NCBI RefSeq assembly: GCF_030553305.1
Contig: NZ_JARRAH010000003.1
Coordinates: forward strand, 62,001-126,000
Direction of reading: 5' to 3'
Source of the DNA: Halomarina ordinaria
GTDB taxonomy: Archaea; Halobacteriota; Halobacteria; Halobacteriales; Haloarculaceae
DNA length: 64,000 bases
The position numbers were made by a program, and so were the translations under genes. Shown here piece by piece: positions 60,166-64,000 of the stretch (its first letter is position 1; each line of letters starts with the position of its first letter). The notes beneath the pieces were generated by a model. That model had not been told where the DNA came from. It did not search any database and saw only the letters and a list, made by a program, of their open reading frames with translations.

Positions 60166-61158
60166 TCAGTCGACGCTCACGGCGTCGCTCTCGCGGGTCG
60201 GCTCTCGCTCGCCCTCGGTGTTCCGCGCGAAGTAGGTCGCGAGCGCGGGTCCGAGGACGAGTTGCCAGACGCTGAACAGCGCCGGGAGGAGCGCGGCCAG
60301 CGGGCTGAAGAAGGCGACGGCCAGGGCGGTCGCCAGCCCGGAGTTCTGCCACCCCACCTCGAAGACGGTGGCGCGGACGCGGTCCTCCGGCATGTTCGCC
60401 GCCCGGCCGATGGCGTAGCCCGACGACAGGCCGATGAGGTTGTGGGCGACCATGGCCGCGACCGCGACGGCGCTGACCGTGAGGATGTTCTCGGCGTTCA
60501 GCCCCACCACGGCCGCGACGATGACGACGATGGCGAGGACGCTGATGGAGGGGAAGACGGCCAGACTCGCCTCGGCGGCGGTCGGCGCCACCCGCTCGAG
60601 TAGCTGACGGGCCGTGAGGCCGGCGACCACGGGCAACAGGACGATGAAGACGATCTCCTGGAACATCTCGGCGAACGTCACCTGTATCTCCGTCCCGGCG
60701 AGCAGCAACACCCACGCGGGCATCACGACCGGGGCGACGACGGTCGTGAGCGACGTGATGGCGACCGAGAGCGCGACGTCCCCCTTCCCGAGGTAGGTCA
60801 TGACGTTCGAGGACGTCCCGCCGGGGGCGGCCCCGAGCAGGATGAGGCCGATGCCGAGTTCGGCGGGGAGCGAGAAGAGCTGGACGAGGCCGTAGGCCGC
60901 CAGCGGCATGACCGTCCACTGGGCGAGCGACCCGATGAACACGTCCCGCGGTCGGTCGACGATGCGCCGGAGGTCGGCGGGCGTGAGCGTGAGCCCCATC
61001 CCCAGCATGACGACGCCGAGGAGCGGCGAGATGTACGCCCCGATCCAGGTGACGGCGTCGGGCCGGTACAGCGCCAGCACCGACGCGGCGACGACCCAGA
61101 CGACGAAGTACTTGTTGACGAAGTCGGACGCGCGTTCGGTTTTCGATAGCAGTGACAT
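60166..61158 (-). CDS. BASS-family (bile acid:sodium symporter-like) transporter
   Basis: A 330-residue membrane protein with about nine to ten segments. Characteristic stretches are MLGMGLTLTPADLR, GAAPGGTSSNVMTYLGKGDVALS and VFEVGWQNSGLATAL. BASS proteins transport organic anions with Na+. In some bacteria a BASS protein (PanS) carries ketopantoate/pantoate. Its position next to panB, on the same strand, makes this a sensible guess, not a proof. It would otherwise carry a monocarboxylate such as pyruvate. Confidence 0.9.
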   Translation of the reverse strand: MSLLSKTERASDFVNKYFVVWVVAASVLALYRPDAVTWIGAYISPLLGVVMLGMGLTLTPADLRRIVDRPRDVFIGSLAQWTVMPLAAYGLVQLFSLPAELGIGLILLGAAPGGTSSNVMTYLGKGDVALSVAITSLTTVVAPVVMPAWVLLLAGTEIQVTFAEMFQEIVFIVLLPVVAGLTARQLLERVAPTAAEASLAVFPSISVLAIVVIVAAVVGLNAENILTVSAVAVAAMVAHNLIGLSSGYAIGRAANMPEDRVRATVFEVGWQNSGLATALAVAFFSPLAALLPALFSVWQLVLGPALATYFARNTEGEREPTRESDAVSVD

Positions 61159-61373
61159 GTGTGAAGCGTGCGTTCGCGGTCGGCCACGACCGGCGGGGGT
61201 GACCGTCGCCCGTCGACGGCGAGCACCGTGTCGTCCTCGACCCCGGTCGCGCCGGGCTCCCTGCCCGGTGTTAGCGTACCTACACCGGTGATGCGGAGCG
61301 GGGTATTTATCAGTATCTACATCGCGGCGGAGAAGGGGGTCGAGGGCGGGGAGCCGTGGGCGACGAGGGGTGA

Positions 61374-62756
61374 CTACTCCGGCGGGATGACCTTACCGGG
61401 GTTGAGGGTGTTCCTCGGGTCGAGTGCCTGCTTCACCGCTCGCATCGCACCCACTGCGGCCTCCCCGTGTTCGAGTTCGAGGTACTCGCGCTTGCCGACG
61501 CCGACGCCGTGTTCGCCCGTCGCGGTGCCGTCGAGGTCGATGGCCCGCTCGACGAGTTCGCCGTAGGCCTCCTTGGCGCGGGCGGCCTCCTCGGGGTCGT
61601 CGTAGTCGGCGAGGACGAAGTAGTGGAGGTTGCCGTCGCCCGCGTGGCCGAAACAGGGGACGAACAGGTCGTAGCGCTCGGCGACGGCCCGAACCTCGGA
61701 GATCATCTCCGGGTAGCGGCTGATGGGGACGGTGACGTCGCCCGGCGGGCCGATGTCGAGGTCGGGGTCGTACTCCTCGGCCGCGTAGGTGATGTCCTTT
61801 CGCGCCTGCCAGAGGCGCTCCATCGCCTCGCCCGACGCGATCTCCATCTCCTCCAGGCCGTGCGCGTCGAAGACGCTCCGGCAGAACGCTATCTCCTCGT
61901 CGATACCGTGGTTCGCGTGGAACTCGACGAACGCCATCGGTCGCTCCGGGAGGTCGGTGTCGGAGTAGGTGTTCGCGAGCAGGGCGGTCCGGTCGTCGAT
62001 GAGTTCTATCTTCGCGACGTCGACGCCGGCGGTGACGGCGTCGGAGATGGCCTCGGTCGCGTCGGCGAGCGTCGCGAACACCGCCCGCCCCCCCTTCACC
62101 TGCTCGGGCCGGCCCGCCACCTCGAGCGTCGCGCGCGTGACGACGCCGAGCGTCCCCTCGCTGCCGACGACGAGGTCCTTCAGGTTGTAGCCGCTGGAGG
62201 TCTTCGCCGCCTTGCTCCCGAGTTCGACGACCGACCCGTCGGCGAGGACGACCTCCAGTTCGAGCACCCAGTCCGCGACCTCGCCGTACTTCACGGTCTG
62301 CTGGCCCGAGGCGTCGGTCGCTATCATCCCCCCGATGGTGGAGATGGCCCCCGAGGACGGCAGCGGCGGGAAGAACAGCCCGTGGCGCGCGAGCGCCTCG
62401 TTGACGTCCTCGCCGATGACGCCCGCCTGGACGTCGACCTGCAGGTCGTCCGGACGGACCTCGAGGACCGTGTCCATCCGCACGGTGCTCAGGCTGATAC
62501 CCCCCTCGACGGGGGTGGCGTTCGATTCGAGACCGGTGCCGGCGGCGTAGGGGGTGACCGGCACGCCGTGGTCGGTGGCGGCTCCGACGACCGCCGCGAC
62601 GTCGGCGGTCGACGCCGCGAAGACGACGGCGTCCGGTTCGACCTCGTCCGCCTCGCGGGTCCCGAAGTCGCCCGCGTGGTTCTTCCGGTCGGACGACCCC
62701 CGCGAGACGGCCCCGTCGAGGTCCAGGTCGTCGAGAAACGAACAGTCGTGGGTCAT
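61374..62756 (-). CDS. FAD-linked oxidase of the GlcD/D-lactate dehydrogenase family
   Basis: A 460-residue PCMH-type flavoprotein. The FAD loop is PYAAGTGLESNA, with SSGYNLKDLVVGSEGTLGV. The FAD-oxidase C domain ends GHAGDGNLHYF, GEHGVGVGKREYL and DPRNTLNPGKV. It oxidises a 2-hydroxy acid such as D-lactate or glycolate, passing electrons to a quinone or other acceptor. No iron-sulfur partner is adjacent. GGGCTTAATATCG (62778-62790) gives a leaderless ATG at 62756. Confidence 0.92.
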   Translation of the reverse strand: MTHDCSFLDDLDLDGAVSRGSSDRKNHAGDFGTREADEVEPDAVVFAASTADVAAVVGAATDHGVPVTPYAAGTGLESNATPVEGGISLSTVRMDTVLEVRPDDLQVDVQAGVIGEDVNEALARHGLFFPPLPSSGAISTIGGMIATDASGQQTVKYGEVADWVLELEVVLADGSVVELGSKAAKTSSGYNLKDLVVGSEGTLGVVTRATLEVAGRPEQVKGGRAVFATLADATEAISDAVTAGVDVAKIELIDDRTALLANTYSDTDLPERPMAFVEFHANHGIDEEIAFCRSVFDAHGLEEMEIASGEAMERLWQARKDITYAAEEYDPDLDIGPPGDVTVPISRYPEMISEVRAVAERYDLFVPCFGHAGDGNLHYFVLADYDDPEEAARAKEAYGELVERAIDLDGTATGEHGVGVGKREYLELEHGEAAVGAMRAVKQALDPRNTLNPGKVIPPE

Positions 62757-62844
62757 GCTCCTACGGGTGCCCGCGGCGATATTAAGCCCGGTGCTCGACG
62801 CGGGAGGAAAAGGTGAACACGAGCGGGGGAGTACTGACGCACAC

Positions 62845-64000
62845 ATGACGACGGACCGGCGGCTCGCCACCCTGGGGATGATGCTGGGTATCTTCCTCGC
62901 CGGCATCGACGGGACCATCGTGAGTACGGCCATGCCGACGGTCGTCTCGTCGCTCGGCGGCCTCGAACTCTACTCGTGGGTGTTCGCCGTCTACATGCTG
63001 TTCGCGGCCGTCACGATGCCGCTGTTCGGTCGACTCGCGGACAGCTACGGGCGCAAGCGGCTCTTCTACGTCGGTATCGGCGTGTTCGTCGTCGGGAGCG
63101 CGCTCGCCGGCGCCGCCCGGAGCATGCCGCAACTCATCGCCTTCCGCGCCGTCCAGGGCGTCGGCGCGGGGGCGATGTTCTCCATCCCCTACACCGTCCT
63201 CGGCGTCATCTACCCGCCGGACCAGCGCGGGAAGGCCATCGGGTACGGGAGCGCCGTCTGGGGCGTCTCGAGCGTCGTCGGACCCCTGCTCGGCTACCTC
63301 ATCGTCGCGACGCTGTCGTGGCGGTGGGTGTTCTACCTCAGCGTGCCGGTCGGCGTCGCGGCCGCACTGGTGACCGCCCGGTCGCTGGAGGAGACGACGG
63401 GGGCGGTCGACCGGCACGTCGACGTCGCGGGGGCCGTGACCCTCTCGATAGGGGTGGGCGCGCTCCTGGTCGCGCTCGAGACGCTCGCCGAGTCGACGGT
63501 CGTCGCCGCGGGACTCGTCGCGCTCGGCCTCGCGAGCCTCGCGGCGTTCTACGTCGTCGAACGCCGTGCCCGCGTCCCCATCCTCCCGCTGTCGCTGTTC
63601 GGCGACACGACGTTCGTCGTCACGAACGCGGCGGGGTTCCTCACGAGCTTCGCCGTCTTCGCCGCGCTCACCTACGACCCGCTGTTCGTCCAGAGCGTCC
63701 GCGGCAGCGCCTCGGGCGCCGCGCTCATCGTCTTCCCCATCTCCATCGGGTGGTCAGGGACGAGTTTCGTCTCGGGGCGCCTCATCAACCGCTTCGGCGA
63801 GCGACGCCTCGCCACCGTCGGGCCGATGCTCATGGCCGCGAGCTTCGTGGTCGCCGCCCTCTGGAGCGTCGACACGCCCCTCTGGGCGATGATGGCGACG
63901 GTGTTCGTCACCGGCGTCGGGATGGGGACGCTCACCCCGCCGCTGCTCGTCGCCATCCAGAACCACCTCGGGACCGAGCGGATGGGGCTCGCGACCTCCT
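62845..64000 (+). CDS. MFS transporter of the DHA2/EmrB-QacA type (partial)
   Basis: An incomplete gene, 385 residues to the window edge and no stop. It begins MTTDRRLATLGMMLGIFLAGIDGTIV and continues with the DHA2-type motif ALPTV-like STAMPTVVSSLGG, the motif A GRLADSYGRKRL and the motif C GAVWGVSSVVGPLLGYL. About ten segments are visible, toward fourteen expected. Such carriers are drug:H+ antiporters or exporters of organic compounds. It is divergent from the GlcD-type oxidase, 88 bp apart. Confidence 0.92.
   Translation, partial: MTTDRRLATLGMMLGIFLAGIDGTIVSTAMPTVVSSLGGLELYSWVFAVYMLFAAVTMPLFGRLADSYGRKRLFYVGIGVFVVGSALAGAARSMPQLIAFRAVQGVGAGAMFSIPYTVLGVIYPPDQRGKAIGYGSAVWGVSSVVGPLLGYLIVATLSWRWVFYLSVPVGVAAALVTARSLEETTGAVDRHVDVAGAVTLSIGVGALLVALETLAESTVVAAGLVALGLASLAAFYVVERRARVPILPLSLFGDTTFVVTNAAGFLTSFAVFAALTYDPLFVQSVRGSASGAALIVFPISIGWSGTSFVSGRLINRFGERRLATVGPMLMAASFVVAALWSVDTPLWAMMATVFVTGVGMGTLTPPLLVAIQNHLGTERMGLATS

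Overview
The window is chromosomal-type DNA from a halophilic archaeon (class Halobacteria). The evidence is very high GC, acidic proteins rich in Asp and Glu, a fused FolC-FolP protein, a Bat-type HTH regulator, and many genes whose ATG lies about 27 bp downstream of an archaeal TATA box (leaderless transcription). Genus cannot be fixed from the sequence. There is no rRNA, convincing tRNA, CRISPR array, complete insertion sequence or prophage. About 57 protein genes are supported; the last one runs off the right edge.

1-6.6 kb: the bifunctional folate gene folCP, a membrane protein, a BCCT-type betaine transporter, a zinc-ribbon protein, a tiny membrane protein and a UspA protein. 6.6-20.1 kb is a one-carbon and methyl-group region: a threonine/serine ammonia-lyase, two tandem paralogues of a dimethylglycine-oxidase-like FAD-GcvT fusion, an aspartoacylase-like peptidase, an unknown HTH-like protein, a short MTHFR, a berberine-bridge-type oxidase, a DmdA/LigM-like single-domain GcvT demethylase and a Bat regulator. 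Read together they suggest uptake and stepwise demethylation of glycine betaine and related methyl compounds, with methyl groups passed to tetrahydrofolate and glycine/serine passed to pyruvate. 20.1-25.2 kb is sparser: a decayed gene, a 55-aa protein, a second UspA, and an operon of FAD monooxygenase, a 61-aa protein and an acetoacetate-decarboxylase-fold protein that lacks the usual lysine.

25.2-31 kb: a Zn/Cd-type P-type ATPase, a flavin-reductase-like protein, an aminotransferase and a quinone-reductase-type dehydrogenase, followed by an unusual AT-rich spacer. 31.5-47.3 kb is a sugar-acid catabolic island: hydroxyacid dehydrogenase, IclR regulator, two different enolase-superfamily dehydratases, HpaI and DapA-type aldolases, a KdaD-type FAH dehydratase, a dioxovalerate-type aldehyde dehydrogenase, a GntP permease, a Gfo-type xylose dehydrogenase, a sorbitol-type dehydrogenase and two SDRs. 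Its content resembles the haloarchaeal oxidative pentose (Weimberg-type) pathway with aldolase branches. Nearly every gene has its own leaderless promoter.

47.5-52.7 kb is a sulfur (persulfide/thiosulfate) island: two rhodanese-metallo-beta-lactamase fusions sharing a cysteine-bearing C-terminal tail, a split YeeE/YedE transporter, TusA, DsrE2 and DUF302. 52.8-64 kb holds two membrane proteins, an RNase Z-like hydrolase, an SDR, a split Tm-1-like/TIM-barrel pair, ketopantoate reductase and ketopantoate hydroxymethyltransferase (coenzyme A synthesis, again folate-dependent) beside a BASS transporter, a GlcD-type oxidase and an incomplete MFS transporter.

The parts most worth a second look are the tandem-repeated 3' end of the second enolase gene, the lysine-less ADC-fold operon, the conserved cysteine tail of the sulfur enzymes, and the methyl-transfer island.
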